The notes under the pieces: generated by a model
The model's input: only the letters and a program-made list of their open reading frames with translations
Told to the model about the DNA's origin: nothing
The model's database searches: none
Shown here: in pieces, positions 15,801 through 24,514 of the stretch
How the letters are laid out: each line of letters starts with the position of its first letter
How positions within the stretch are numbered: position 1 is the stretch's first letter
Made by a program: the position numbers and the translations under genes
Source: Verrucomicrobiota bacterium
GTDB lineage: Bacteria > Verrucomicrobiota > Verrucomicrobiia > Limisphaerales > UBA11358
DNA: 32,128 nucleotides
Direction of reading: 5' to 3'
NCBI GenBank assembly: GCA_028873125.1
Contig: JAGWMQ010000027.1
Location: forward strand, 1-32,128

Positions 15801-18800
15801 CCGCCACGATGAATCCCAATACGTGGGATCCAATCACCATCGGCTGTGCGCGTGGCTTGAACAATAATATGTTCAAAGGTTCTTTGGACGAAGTGGCCGT
15901 CTATACGAATCTCTTGTCGGCGACGGACATTCAGAAGCACTACAACGACGGCCTCGCCTCGGCCAGCACCTACGACGCGGACGTGCTCGCGGACAGCCCG
16001 GTCCTTTATTACCGCATGGATTCACCGGTGTGGACGCCGCCGCCCACCAACGAGTGGCCGGGATTGACCAACTACGGCATCGCCGCGGTGAACGGCGTTT
16101 ATGAACCAGGCGCGGTTCCGGGAGGAGCTTCTGGACCGGTGGTCGCAGGAGTCCCGGTCGCCGGATTGAGCGCCCCCAATGCGCTCGCCTGCAACGGCGC
16201 CAGCATTTATGCGGATGCGGGGTTTGCGCCGGAGTTCAACCCCACCGGGACGACGCCGCTGACGGTTTCGGCCTGGTTCAGGGGCAACCCGGCCGACAAC
16301 CGGTTCCAGAACATCCTCGGCCATTCCGATGCCTCCTGGCGCATCGCCATGGATGGAAGCGGCAAGCTCCACTGGAACGCCGGCGCCGGCGGGGAAATCA
16401 CCTCAGCCAGGGTGTATAACGACGGCAATTGGCATCAGGTGACGGCCGTTTATGACGGCGGCACCAACGATCTCTATGTGGACGGCGTGCTCGACTCGAT
16501 GCGGAGCACCGGCACCGGCAAGATCAGCGGCACCACCCGGGACGTGGTTCTGGGCGGCGACCCGCAATACATCGGATCGCCGGGGCGGTTGTGGGCCGGC
16601 GACGTCTGCGAAGCGGCCTTCTGGAACGGCGTGGCCCTGTCGCCCAGCCAAATAGACTCGCTGATCAATGCCGCCGAGATGGCCCCGACCATTGACGGCC
16701 AGCCCATCTCCGCCGATGTGGACGGAAACACCGCCCTCACCAACACGGTTGTTGCCGGCGGCAGCGCGACGCTTAGTTATCAATGGTATAAGAACGGCGC
16801 GCCGGTCACGGACGGCGTGAATGGCTCCACCAACGCCAGCTTGGTTCTCAACCCGGTCCAGCCATCGGACGAGAGCAGCGACTATTACGTGGTGGTGGCT
16901 AACGGCTACGGTTCGGTCACGAGCGCGGTGGTGTCATTGACGGTCAACACCAATCTGACCATCACCCAGGACATCATGCCGACCAACATTACCTTGTTTG
17001 CCGGCGGCCACGCCACCTTCTCGGTTGCGGTGACAGGCGCGCGTCCGTATGGATTCCAATGGTATTCCAACAGCGTGGCCCTTCCCGGCGCGACCAACAT
17101 CACCTACATGCTGGCCAACGCCGAGCCGCCCAACGCGACGGTACTCTACAATTGCGTGGTGACCAACGCCTACAACACCCGCTCCAGCTCCTCGGCGAGC
17201 GTGACGATTCTTCCCTACCCGACGGCGTCCTATCCGGCGACGATTCTGTCAAACAATCCCGCCGGCTACTGGCGGTTGAATGAGCCGGATAACGGTTTGG
17301 GCGACGGCAATTTCGGAGTGGCCGCCCACGATTACTGGGGCGGCAACAATGGCGTGTACACCAATACTACGCTCGGCAATCCGCCCTTTGATGCGAACCT
17401 CGAGCCGACGAACACCTCGGCCCAATTTGGCTTCTTGTCCTTCTCGAACTGCATGGCGCTCAATATCCCGAACATAGACTTCTCCGGGCCGACCAACGCC
17501 GAATTTTCGGTGGAATGCTGGGAAAATGGCTATGGTCAAAATGCGGACGCCGGCCTGGTGACCAAGGGCTATTGGGGCCACGAGCAATTCACCCTGGACT
17601 TCGGCGCCCCGGGCAACGCCTTCCGGCTGTCGGTGCGCGATGCCAAGGGCAACATCCACAACGCGAATTCGACCAATGTTCCGGACGGCGCCTGGCACTA
17701 TGTGGCCGGGGTCGTGGACGAGGCCAACGGCGCCGAGATGCTCTACGTGGATGGCGCGCTGGTGGCTTCGAATGACATACCGGTCGGAAGCGGCGTGCTG
17801 GCGACGACGGTGCCGATGGCGATTGGCGCCCGGGACGGCGACAACGCGGGCGACTACACCCGCCAATTCGCCGGCACCATGAACGACGTGGCGGTGTATA
17901 ACTATGCGTTGAGCCCCGCCCAGGTGCTGGCTGACTATGACTCGGCCGACATCCCCGCTTATGTGTCCAGCCAGCCGCCGGCCAGCTTGGTCGTTGATGC
18001 TGGCGGCACCGCGACCATCAGGGCCGGGCTGGTTGGAACACCGCCGCTGGCAATTCAGTGGTATTCCAACAGTGTGGCCATTCCCGGCGCCACCAACTCC
18101 ACGCTCATCCTGAGCAACGTGAGCAGCAGCGCCGATGGGTCCACCTATTATGTGACGGTGCAGAACGCCTACAATACCGGTGGTCCGGTCCAGAGCGGCA
18201 CCACCACGCTCACGGTCGTTTCCGGAATCCCGCAAATTTACGTGGACGTGCCGACGAACTCATTTGCGCTGGTGGGCGGCACGGTCTCCATTCCGGTCAC
18301 GGCCTACGGCAGCCTGCCGCTCACGTATCAGTGGCAGTATGATGGAGTGAATCTCACGGACGGCGGCGGCATCACCGGCTCGCAGGTCACCGATAGCAGC
18401 GGCTCTTTGATTCCCGACGCCTTGATCATTGCCAAAGCGCAGCAGAGCGAGGCGGGACTGTATCGGGTGATCGTCGCCAATTCCTACGGGTCGGTGACCA
18501 GCAGCGCCTCCATCTTCGGCGTTGGCAGCATCGGCGGCTCACCGCTCGGCTTCAACAACGGCACGGGCTGGACGCCCGAGCAGGCGGGCACCTTCACTGC
18601 GCCGATCATGGCGAATAATATTTTGGAGCTCACAGACGGCGCCGGTAGTGAGGCGAGGAGCTTCTTCTACAATACGCCGCTGTTTATTGGCTCATTCCGG
18701 GCTTCATTCACCTATCTGGAAAGCCCGGGCGCCGGGGGTGCCGACGGCATTACCTTCTGCCTCCAGAACGATACCCGGGGCGCGACCGCCTTGGGCGGTG

Positions 18801-19375
18801 GCGGCGGCAGTCTGGGCGTCAGCGGCATCACGCCGAGTTGGGAATTCGAAATCAACATCTATAGCGGACACGTACAAGGCTACGCGCTCGCGACGGATGG
18901 CAGCACCGGCACGTATGTTGTCCCGGGGAACGTCAATGTGATCAGCGGCGATCCCATTGATGTCTCCTTGGTTTATGCCGGCGGAATCATGACGGTGACC
19001 ATGGCGGATGCCACAGCCGGCACCTCATTCACTACCACCGAACAGGTGGACTTACCCACCCATTTGGGCGGAGAAGATGCTTATGTCGGCTTCACCGGCG
19101 CGGACGGTGGTGTGGCGTCCATACAACAGATCAGCAACTTCGAGTTCTTCGGCCTTGTGCCGCAACAGGCCATTCGGGCGACGACGGCAAACAACACCGT
19201 CACCATCACTTGGTCGCAGACCTTTGCGGGCTACCGGCTGCAGGAGAACTCCGATTTGGGCACCACCAACTGGGTGGATGTGACCAGCCCGCTGCCGCAG
19301 GTTGTGAATGGCGTCAACCAGGTGGTGGTTCCGCTGGGATCCACCAACGAATTCTACCGTCTGGTCACGCCCTGA
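12848..19375 (+). CDS. giant secreted LamG / Ig-like / lectin repeat protein (2175 aa)
   Basis: A 2175-residue exported protein with signal peptide NQLFKIGAVSVSLILLAGTKALG. Approximate modules: LamG-like 1 (27-278), 2 (293-575), Ig-like 1-2 (581-770), LamG-like 3 (775-1035), 4 (1046-1278), Ig-like 3-4 (1279-1455), LamG-like 5 (1456-1700), Ig-like 5-6 (1703-1893), legume-lectin-like beta-sandwich (1893-2100), and a C-terminal domain ending GSTNEFYRLVTP. LamG units show the V(E/S)xWxxG, WYHLVATFDGTNxxLYVNG and GxIDEVAIYTNxLTAAQVxxHY patterns; Ig units show YQWYxN...YYVVVxNxYGSVTS. The lectin-like part has ADGITFCLQNDTRG, and later AYVGFTGADGG followed by SIQQISNFEF. The FYRL end is a frequent terminus of verrucomicrobial secreted proteins. 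It probably binds carbohydrate at the cell surface; no catalytic domain is seen. Its neighbour GH28 suggests pectin adhesion. Confidence 0.88.
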   Translation: MRNQLFKIGAVSVSLILLAGTKALGQSAYYNAVKSLNPVVYFPLQETAQPPIADLETNYGSLGPVGDAIYSSQAAGKGVPGATADGDLAVNLSDANGSLLAVPTTDPRTAVQSPTLTVECWVNPGTAEPGRNYTGILSKSGGNNAGINHANNQAGWCLSENYIAYLDSANLRGFDFHVFNGIGHAGAEVIVPFNVQSGSWYHLVATFDGTNCWLYVNGTNEVTAGNAMQIPMTGSYVPDTWNQLCIGCSRNLNGNRWQGEIDEVAIYTNVLTAAQVAAHYSAASSTSPYSTTILADNPYMYWRMDSPSYTAPDPSTYPVAADDGSMASTFVGIYGTAAQPGVAGPQFPGMLDPNNGNASYGVAINGIGGNNGGTANVPVGFDTSGSPYYAADAAPVIVTNSFTDPHAVYLNPTNQAPLSVALWFKGNPDDWARFKCIVGHSDQGWRVAMNQSGQLQFNPGPGGETHTAHSWDDGTWHQAVCTYDGSNVLTYVDGILESSATTANVNNGSPSFAILGGAPDYLASGNNYTLGTATGTSARNGYNQRNFSGAIAHFAFFTNALTAAQVDSLYAAVKAPPEIVAQPVTGRVNPTPIDYLFFGVVAGGSSPSYQWYFNTSSNYAGATALSDSADGGVKYAGSTTSQVTVSNLVNSDSGYYFVVVTNNYGAVTSILASLQVNYAPVITGQSPATDFSLYQNQEAALSVTTTAETNSPLSYQWYVNNVADPNGTNSSYVSTPITSPGTSFYCIVTNDFGSATSLTVSATTLLPLPAALTNSAFGSNVLALKPTGYWPMHEAGQTPAPADIETNYGSWGSLADGYYGDWQNIENAAMGLNVGGNQNAPTNVSVLHDLPGALAGGSDTAVNFMGANSSWIAIPHGSPQLSINSPFTVEAWVRPNSDSGWGAIVAQDVGALNNGNKGGFELLYSGTPDTFSMTVYNGSGGSSTEPKTTANYPPGQWYHVVAEFDGANVSFYINGVQDSLQNSAAATMNPNTWDPITIGCARGLNNNMFKGSLDEVAVYTNLLSATDIQKHYNDGLASASTYDADVLADSPVLYYRMDSPVWTPPPTNEWPGLTNYGIAAVNGVYEPGAVPGGASGPVVAGVPVAGLSAPNALACNGASIYADAGFAPEFNPTGTTPLTVSAWFRGNPADNRFQNILGHSDASWRIAMDGSGKLHWNAGAGGEITSARVYNDGNWHQVTAVYDGGTNDLYVDGVLDSMRSTGTGKISGTTRDVVLGGDPQYIGSPGRLWAGDVCEAAFWNGVALSPSQIDSLINAAEMAPTIDGQPISADVDGNTALTNTVVAGGSATLSYQWYKNGAPVTDGVNGSTNASLVLNPVQPSDESSDYYVVVANGYGSVTSAVVSLTVNTNLTITQDIMPTNITLFAGGHATFSVAVTGARPYGFQWYSNSVALPGATNITYMLANAEPPNATVLYNCVVTNAYNTRSSSSASVTILPYPTASYPATILSNNPAGYWRLNEPDNGLGDGNFGVAAHDYWGGNNGVYTNTTLGNPPFDANLEPTNTSAQFGFLSFSNCMALNIPNIDFSGPTNAEFSVECWENGYGQNADAGLVTKGYWGHEQFTLDFGAPGNAFRLSVRDAKGNIHNANSTNVPDGAWHYVAGVVDEANGAEMLYVDGALVASNDIPVGSGVLATTVPMAIGARDGDNAGDYTRQFAGTMNDVAVYNYALSPAQVLADYDSADIPAYVSSQPPASLVVDAGGTATIRAGLVGTPPLAIQWYSNSVAIPGATNSTLILSNVSSSADGSTYYVTVQNAYNTGGPVQSGTTTLTVVSGIPQIYVDVPTNSFALVGGTVSIPVTAYGSLPLTYQWQYDGVNLTDGGGITGSQVTDSSGSLIPDALIIAKAQQSEAGLYRVIVANSYGSVTSSASIFGVGSIGGSPLGFNNGTGWTPEQAGTFTAPIMANNILELTDGAGSEARSFFYNTPLFIGSFRASFTYLESPGAGGADGITFCLQNDTRGATALGGGGGSLGVSGITPSWEFEINIYSGHVQGYALATDGSTGTYVVPGNVNVISGDPIDVSLVYAGGIMTVTMADATAGTSFTTTEQVDLPTHLGGEDAYVGFTGADGGVASIQQISNFEFFGLVPQQAIRATTANNTVTITWSQTFAGYRLQENSDLGTTNWVDVTSPLPQVVNGVNQVVVPLGSTNEFYRLVTP

Positions 19376-19616
19376 TCGCGTCCAATCAGGAATGCATAAA
19401 CGGACAGCGACTGGATTGGTAAGCGGACATGAGAACATTGACTTGCTGGTGGCGCGCCTGAGAAGGCGCGCCACCAGGGGTCTGGACGGGAAAGGACAGG
19501 CGGCTCTGTTGCGTCGAATGTGATGTCGCCCGAGGGGCATTCAGCTGAGCGCGCCGAGCACCATGACGAGGCACGCCGTGCAACAACTATGCTGAAAAAT
19601 AGACGGATCCAGGCAG
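19376..19616. other. intergenic region with strong hairpin, no gene
   Basis: 240 bp between the giant gene and the first pseudopilin gene. The hairpin at 19446-19477 is the only feature I can support; no promoter is clear. Confidence 0.5.
19446..19477. terminator. perfect 14-bp stem with GAGA tetraloop
   Basis: ctggtggcgcgcct (19446-19459), loop gaga (19460-19463), then the exact complement (19464-19477), 71 nt after the stop of the giant gene. GAGA is a stable GNRA tetraloop. No U-tract follows, so it may stabilise the mRNA 3' end, act as a factor-assisted terminator, or be a dispersed palindrome. Confidence 0.6.
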
Positions 19617-20555
19617 ATGAGTGTGGACTATTCCAGCATGAAAAGGCGGGGATGCCACAGTTCCGAGTGCCGCAGCCGCAGCTTTCCGAGTTTCGGTTTC
19701 ACCCTTATCGAACTGTTGGTCGTCATCGCCATCATTGCCATTCTGGCGTCCCTGCTGCTGCCGGCCTTGGCCAAGGCCAAGGAAAAAGCGACGCGAATCG
19801 AGTGCCTGAGCAATCTTAGACAAATGACTCTGGCGTGGATCGCATACGCGGGAGATTATGGCGGCCGGCTGGTTCCCAACCATGACGGGGCCACGACGGA
19901 TCCCACCGTGAATTGGATCGCCGGCTGGTTGACGTGGAACCGGGGCAATGCGCACTACTCCGACGACACCAACACCTACTATCTCAAGCACGGTCTATTG
20001 GCGCCCTATTGCGGCGGGCAGACACTCATCTATAAGTGTCCGGCGGACCGGTGGCCGTGCCTTTATGGACCGCGCGTGCGCAGCATCTCCATGAACGGGT
20101 TCATTCAAGGCGGCGCCTACTATTCGGAGGCCGCCAGTCAAGGCTATCCGCCGGACCAATCCCATTGGTATCACGCCGGCAGGCCCCCAGCCTTGCGCGC
20201 TTACAACAAGGAATCGGATCTGGTTGATCCGCGGCCGGTGGACTTGTTTGTCTTTGCCGAGGAACATCCGGACAGCATCAATGACGGCTGGATGAACGTG
20301 CGCAGCGCCAACGGGCTTTTTTGGGAGGATTTGCCGGGCAGCAACCACGGTCCTGGATCCGACTTCGGTTTTGCCGACGGCCACGCCGAGTTTCACAAAT
20401 GGGTTCTGACCAGCGGCAGGCCCGCCAACAGTTCCGCCCCCACCGGCAGCTGTCCGCCGGTGGTGATGCAGGACGTTCCCAATTACCAGTGGCTGCCGGG
20501 AAAGAGCACCGTGGACCGCGATTGGGCCCAGGCGCACGCGACCGCGCCGAGGTAA
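19617..20555 (+). CDS. pseudopilin-like protein with prepilin leader and xADGH motif (1)
   Basis: 312 residues. A basic, Cys-containing leader precedes [20 protein letters not shown], the type IV prepilin/type II secretion N-methylation motif: a prepilin peptidase would cut at G-F and the helix would remain as the assembly stalk. The globular part starts [20 protein letters not shown] and ends with [19 protein letters not shown], the H-x(8-9)-DG-type motif of DUF1559-like proteins expanded in Planctomycetes and Verrucomicrobia. The role is unknown; they may be minor pseudopilins or surface-displayed proteins. The start at 19617 is uncertain; ATG 19638 (MKRRGC) is an alternative with a more typical short leader. 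The partner gene follows after 62 bp. Confidence 0.85.
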   Translation: MSVDYSSMKRRGCHSSECRSRSFPSFGFTLIELLVVIAIIAILASLLLPALAKAKEKATRIECLSNLRQMTLAWIAYAGDYGGRLVPNHDGATTDPTVNWIAGWLTWNRGNAHYSDDTNTYYLKHGLLAPYCGGQTLIYKCPADRWPCLYGPRVRSISMNGFIQGGAYYSEAASQGYPPDQSHWYHAGRPPALRAYNKESDLVDPRPVDLFVFAEEHPDSINDGWMNVRSANGLFWEDLPGSNHGPGSDFGFADGHAEFHKWVLTSGRPANSSAPTGSCPPVVMQDVPNYQWLPGKSTVDRDWAQAHATAPR

Positions 20556-20604
20556 GAAAAAGCGCCATTTCTGGATTGACAACTTTTTCCCGGAGCATAT
20601 ATTT

Positions 20605-20610
20605 GAAAGG
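20605..20610 (+). promoter_or_regulatory. ribosome binding site of second pseudopilin gene
   Basis: GAAAGG lies 7 nt before the ATG at 20618, which decides that start against a longer in-frame extension reaching back to 20321 through the previous gene. Confidence 0.55.
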
Positions 20611-20617
20611 AAAAACA

Positions 20618-21637
20618 ATGAATCGTTTTACGCAGCATTTTTGTGGAACTGGGTTGGACAGGCGTGGCGCTGAAGAAACCACCGTTACGCGCCGAAAGTC
20701 GGATGCCGCGTTGCCGGCCAAACCGCAAACCGCAATGCGCGGCTTTAACGGCTTCACCTTGATTGAATTGCTGGTGGTGATCGCCATCATTGCCATTCTG
20801 GCTGCCTTGCTATTGCCGGCCTTGAACGCGGCCAAGGACAAGGCGATAAACATTTCCGCTGAGAACAACCTCCAGCAGTTGATGCTGGCTCTAAAAATGT
20901 ATGCGGGTGACAACAGCGACAAATACCCGCCCAACCCTGACTACAATGTATATCCCCGTTGGGTTGCTGGGGACATGAGGGGTGGAATGATCGGGGCACC
21001 CTATACCGGAATTGACGCGACCAACACCGCGCTGTTGATAAATCCCACATTCTCCAGCTTGGGGCCTTACCTGAAAGATTACAAGGTCTTCAAGGATCCG
21101 GGCGACCACAGCACTTGGGCCGGGATGCCGCGGGTGCGCAGTTTTTCCATGAATCAGGCCGTCGGCAGCGAGATCAATGGAGAAGCGTCCTATCAGGGCC
21201 ACAATATCGGCCATTGGCTTACGGGTGGGTCTGGCTCGCCTACGCCTCCGTGGATGGTATATCTCAAGGAGAGCGAGGTGGTCCATCCTGGTCCTTCCGA
21301 TCTTTGGATACTGCTAGACGAGCACCCGAACAGCATCAATGACGCCGGGTTCGCAGTGAAGATGCCCATGAATCCAGCGGATACAACGCACTGGATAGAC
21401 ACTCCAGCCGCATATCACAACAATGGTTGCGCCTTTGCTTGGGCCGATGGCCACGCAACAATACACAAGTGGTTAAGTCATAGCATTGGGCCTGTTGGTT
21501 GGGCGGCTGATAATGCGCCTTTCATCGGCAATGGAAGTGGCCCCGCTGTGCCGGCAAATCCTGACATGCTTTGGCTGGCCGGCCATACCACCGCGCCGGT
21601 GTCGGGTGCCAAGGTTTATTATCCAGGCACCTACTGA
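20618..21637 (+). CDS. pseudopilin-like protein with prepilin leader and xADGH motif (2)
   Basis: 339 residues. A long 45-residue basic leader ends at [20 protein letters not shown], then the [15 protein letters not shown] helix and [20 protein letters not shown]. The globular part repeats the scheme of the previous gene: [10 protein letters not shown] corresponds to [28 protein letters not shown] to [18 protein letters not shown], and [20 protein letters not shown] to the other's [19 protein letters not shown]. The two are diverged tandem paralogues. The leader is much longer than the typical 6-20 residues. It probably uses the same prepilin peptidase and a type II/IV assembly platform encoded elsewhere. 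The unrelated middle parts suggest different partners. Confidence 0.87.
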   Translation: MNRFTQHFCGTGLDRRGAEETTVTRRKSDAALPAKPQTAMRGFNGFTLIELLVVIAIIAILAALLLPALNAAKDKAINISAENNLQQLMLALKMYAGDNSDKYPPNPDYNVYPRWVAGDMRGGMIGAPYTGIDATNTALLINPTFSSLGPYLKDYKVFKDPGDHSTWAGMPRVRSFSMNQAVGSEINGEASYQGHNIGHWLTGGSGSPTPPWMVYLKESEVVHPGPSDLWILLDEHPNSINDAGFAVKMPMNPADTTHWIDTPAAYHNNGCAFAWADGHATIHKWLSHSIGPVGWAADNAPFIGNGSGPAVPANPDMLWLAGHTTAPVSGAKVYYPGTY

Positions 21638-22201
21638 AGCGCATTTCAGAACGCCAGAGAAGCGTTTCCTAAATTCAACAGTCGGAGCACAGAATTCTGC
21701 CATTCGTGCATGTAGTTTTTCGGCGGTGCGTTCCAGCTTAAATGCGCGCAGCAGTATTTGCCGCATCAATATACCTTGCGAAAAAGGGCGCAGGCCGGTT
21801 TGCATTTGCTCCCGTCGCGAAAGCCCAAGGTTGAGCTGAAATCCCAACGACCCAGGGTAAGTGCGTGCGCCCAACGGCGGAACTCCGGCTGCGCCCCATT
21901 GCAAGCACTCTCTCGGATCCTGGAGGCCGGAATGAAATCCGCCCCGCAACGGCTGGCGGAACCAGTCCAGGACGTCGGGTGCAGGTCGGTCGGACCACGG
22001 GCAATTTGATGGATCGGGTGGACCACCGCTCTGCCGGCCGCCACGACAGCCCTCGTCACCGGTAACTGCAGCGTTTGTGGATGCGCGATGAGGTGTCTGA
22101 TTAACACGATTAGGATTGGCAAGGGGCGGTGGTGGCGCTAGACTGGCGCGGTTCCAAGTTTGGGAAAGCGCAGCATCAAACATGACAAACGCGACTGACT
22201 T
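21638..22201. other. 564-bp region without recognisable gene
   Basis: Frames on both strands give low-complexity, Arg/Ser/Pro-rich translations without domains, so I call no gene. It ends with a good promoter for the transporter gene (22116-22144). Whether the first 450 bp are decayed coding sequence I cannot tell. Confidence 0.4.
22116..22144 (+). promoter_or_regulatory. sigma70-like promoter of the transporter-kinase unit
   Basis: TTGGCA (22116-22121), a 17-bp spacer and TAGACT (22139-22144), 57 nt before the ATG at 22202. The -10 context ggcgctagact resembles the panD promoter gcgctatact. Confidence 0.5.
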
Positions 22202-23380
22202 ATGAGAATGCAAACCTTGCCGATTTTTCTGACCTTTCTGCTGATGGGCGTGGCCGACGCCATGGGGCCGATGTCCGACGCGGTCAAAAATCAATACCAA
22301 CTCAGCAACGTCGTGGCCACGCTGCTCTCCTTTTTTGTCTTCATCGCCTTCGCCGTGTTCAGCGTCCCGGGCGGCCTCCTGGCGTCGCGCATCGGCAAGA
22401 AAAAACTGCTCTTGCTGGGGTTGGGACTGAACGTCCTGGCGCTGCTGGTCCCCAGCGTGACCGCGCCCGGGTTCGGCGTGCTGCTCGCCTGCATCTTCGT
22501 GCTGGGCATCGGCACCACCTTTCTGCAGGTGGCCGGCAATCCCATCATGCGCGACGTGAGCGCGGAGGGCAACTACAGCCGCAATCTCAGTTTCGCCCAG
22601 GGCATCAAGGGCATCGGCAGCACCGCCTCCACCTACCTGGTGACCGCCTTCGCCTCCATCGCCCTGTTCAAGGGCATGGGCTGGCGCGGCAGCTTTCCGC
22701 TGTTCTTCATCCTGATGGCCGTGGCCTTCGTGGCGGTGGCGCTGTTGAAAGTCCACGAAACCAAGGTGGACAAACCGCCCGGCCTCGGCGGCTCGTTGGC
22801 GCTGCTGGACCAGCCGGTCTTCTTCTTCGCCGTGCTGGGCATCTTTCTCTACGTGGGCGCGGAAGCCAGCATGGGCCGTTTCCTGTTTCCATCCATGAAG
22901 GACATCGGCATGGACGAAAATACCGCCAGCAAGTTTGGACCCGCCCTGTTCTTTCTGTTGCTGACCATCGGCCGGCTTTTGGGCGGTGTCGTCCTGATGG
23001 TCATGAGTCCGCGCACCTGCTTCCGCCTTTCGGCGGCCCTGGGGCTGCTGGGCGGTCTGGCCCTGATGACCGGTTCACGGCCGCTGGCCGTTGCCGGGGT
23101 CTTCGCCGCGGGGCTGGGCTTTGCCAACATCTGGCCGATGCTCTTTTCCATCACCGTCGAGGAAAAGCCCGAACGCGCCAACGAACTGAGCGGACTGATG
23201 TGCATGGCCATCTCCGGCGGCGCTCTCGTGCCGCTGCTGATGGGCAAGCTGGTGGATTTGGGATTCAAATCCATGTCGTTTGTGGTGCCGGCGGCGTGTT
23301 TCGTATATCTGCTCCTGCTTTCGCTCAAGGGCAAGACGGCCGCCAGGCCGGCGTCCGTGCCCACGGCGACGAATGCTTGA
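22202..23380 (+). CDS. MFS sugar transporter, FHS (FucP-like) family
   Basis: A 392-residue inner-membrane permease with about twelve hydrophobic helices. Family marks of the fucose/galactose/glucose:H+ symporters are visible: FLTFLLMGVADAMGPM in helix 1, VPGGLLASRIGKKKLLLLGL at the 2-3 loop, FLQVAGNPIMRDV in helix 4 and GFANIWPMLFSITVEE in helix 10. The substrate is a monosaccharide, by context probably mannose. The gene is followed after 12 bp by a ROK sugar kinase, and a GH125 mannosidase lies downstream, so uptake and phosphorylation are coupled. FHS transporters adjacent to ROK kinases are typical of Bacteroidetes and Verrucomicrobia mannose or fructose loci. The start at 22202 is the only reasonable one before helix 1. 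Substrate is inferred. Confidence 0.88.
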   Translation: MRMQTLPIFLTFLLMGVADAMGPMSDAVKNQYQLSNVVATLLSFFVFIAFAVFSVPGGLLASRIGKKKLLLLGLGLNVLALLVPSVTAPGFGVLLACIFVLGIGTTFLQVAGNPIMRDVSAEGNYSRNLSFAQGIKGIGSTASTYLVTAFASIALFKGMGWRGSFPLFFILMAVAFVAVALLKVHETKVDKPPGLGGSLALLDQPVFFFAVLGIFLYVGAEASMGRFLFPSMKDIGMDENTASKFGPALFFLLLTIGRLLGGVVLMVMSPRTCFRLSAALGLLGGLALMTGSRPLAVAGVFAAGLGFANIWPMLFSITVEEKPERANELSGLMCMAISGGALVPLLMGKLVDLGFKSMSFVVPAACFVYLLLLSLKGKTAARPASVPTATNA

Positions 23381-23392
23381 AGACTTGAAGAA

Positions 23393-24514
23393 ATGGACTC
23401 TGCCATGAGCGCCAACACCGACCCGCGCATCGTCATGACCCTGGACGCCGGCGGCACCAGCTTCCGCTTCTCGGCCATGCGCGCCAACAAACCGGTCACC
23501 CGGACCGTCACGCTGCCCTCCAACGGCGACCATCTGGAGAAATGCCTCGCCAACATCGTCGAGGGGTTCACGCAAATCAAAAAGCAGTGCCCCAAACCGC
23601 CGGTCGCCATCAGCTTCGCGTTTCCCGGCCCGGCGGATTATCCGGCGGGCATCATCGGCGACCTCGGCAACCTGCCGGGGTTCCGCGGCGGCGTGGCGCT
23701 GGGGCCGATGCTGGAGCAGAAATTCCGCATCCCGGTGTTCATCAACAACGACGGCGAACTGTTCGTGTACGGCGAGGCCATCGCTGGTTTTCTTCCGCAC
23801 GTGAACGGGCTGCTGAAGAAAGCGGGCAGCCCGAAGCGCTACAAAAACCTGTTCGGCGTGACGCTCGGCACCGGTTTCGGCGGCGGCCTCACCCGCAACG
23901 GCGAATTGTTCGCCGGCGACAACTCGAACGCCTCACAAATCTGGCTCATGCGGAACAAGCTTGATCCGCAGATGAACGCCGAGGAAGGCGCCAGCATCCG
24001 CGCCGTCCGCCGCGTTTACGCGCAAAAGGCCGGCATCGCCTTTGACCAGGCGCCGGACCCGCGCGGCATCGAGGAGGTTGCCCTCGGCAAGGTGCCCGGC
24101 AACCGCGCCGCCGCCGTCGAGGCCTACCGGCGCCTGGGCGAGGTCGTCGGCGACGCGATGGGCAACGCGCTCACGCTGATTGACGGATTGGGAGTCATTG
24201 GCGGGGGGCTCTCCAAGGGGTGGCCGCTGTTTCTGCCCACCGTGGTGGAGGAATTGAACAGTGCCTACACCGCGCCCAACGGAAACAAATTCCGCCGCCT
24301 GCCTTCGGCGGCGTTCAACCTGGAGGACGGGGCGCAGATGCAAAAATTCCTCAAGGGCGAAACCCGCGAGATTGCCGTGCCCGGCGGCAAACGCAAAATC
24401 AAATACGATCCCTTGCAGCGCATCGGCGTGGGGATTTCCCGGCTGGGCACCAGCGAGGCCGTGGCCATCGGTGCCTACGCCTTCGCACTGCAAAAGCTGG
24501 ACTTGAAAAAGTAG
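23393..24514 (+). CDS. ROK-family sugar kinase, probably hexokinase/mannokinase
   Basis: 373 residues. The ATP-binding start VMTLDAGGTSFRFSAM, the sugar-site segment ISFAFPGPADYPAGIIGDLG, the catalytic Asp region VFINNDGELFVYGEAIAG, and GVTLGTGFGGGLTRNGELFAG all fit ROK kinases. The usual zinc motif (His followed by CxCGxxGC) is absent; the corresponding stretch reads NASQIWLMRNKLDPQMNAEE, a known variant group in Bacteroidetes-like sugar clusters. It probably phosphorylates the hexose brought in by the adjacent FHS transporter (12-bp gap, same operon); mannose is likely from the GH125 and GH92 context. Start 23393 (MDSAMS) or 23405 (MSANTD) is undecided; neither has a strong ribosome site. 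No DNA-binding N-terminus is present, so it is not a ROK repressor. Confidence 0.82.
   Translation: MDSAMSANTDPRIVMTLDAGGTSFRFSAMRANKPVTRTVTLPSNGDHLEKCLANIVEGFTQIKKQCPKPPVAISFAFPGPADYPAGIIGDLGNLPGFRGGVALGPMLEQKFRIPVFINNDGELFVYGEAIAGFLPHVNGLLKKAGSPKRYKNLFGVTLGTGFGGGLTRNGELFAGDNSNASQIWLMRNKLDPQMNAEEGASIRAVRRVYAQKAGIAFDQAPDPRGIEEVALGKVPGNRAAAVEAYRRLGEVVGDAMGNALTLIDGLGVIGGGLSKGWPLFLPTVVEELNSAYTAPNGNKFRRLPSAAFNLEDGAQMQKFLKGETREIAVPGGKRKIKYDPLQRIGVGISRLGTSEAVAIGAYAFALQKLDLKK

Noticed and set aside
21473-22756. 427-codon antisense frame across the gap before the transporter
   Set aside because: It overlaps both the pseudopilin gene end and the transporter gene and has no recognisable domain in the gap.
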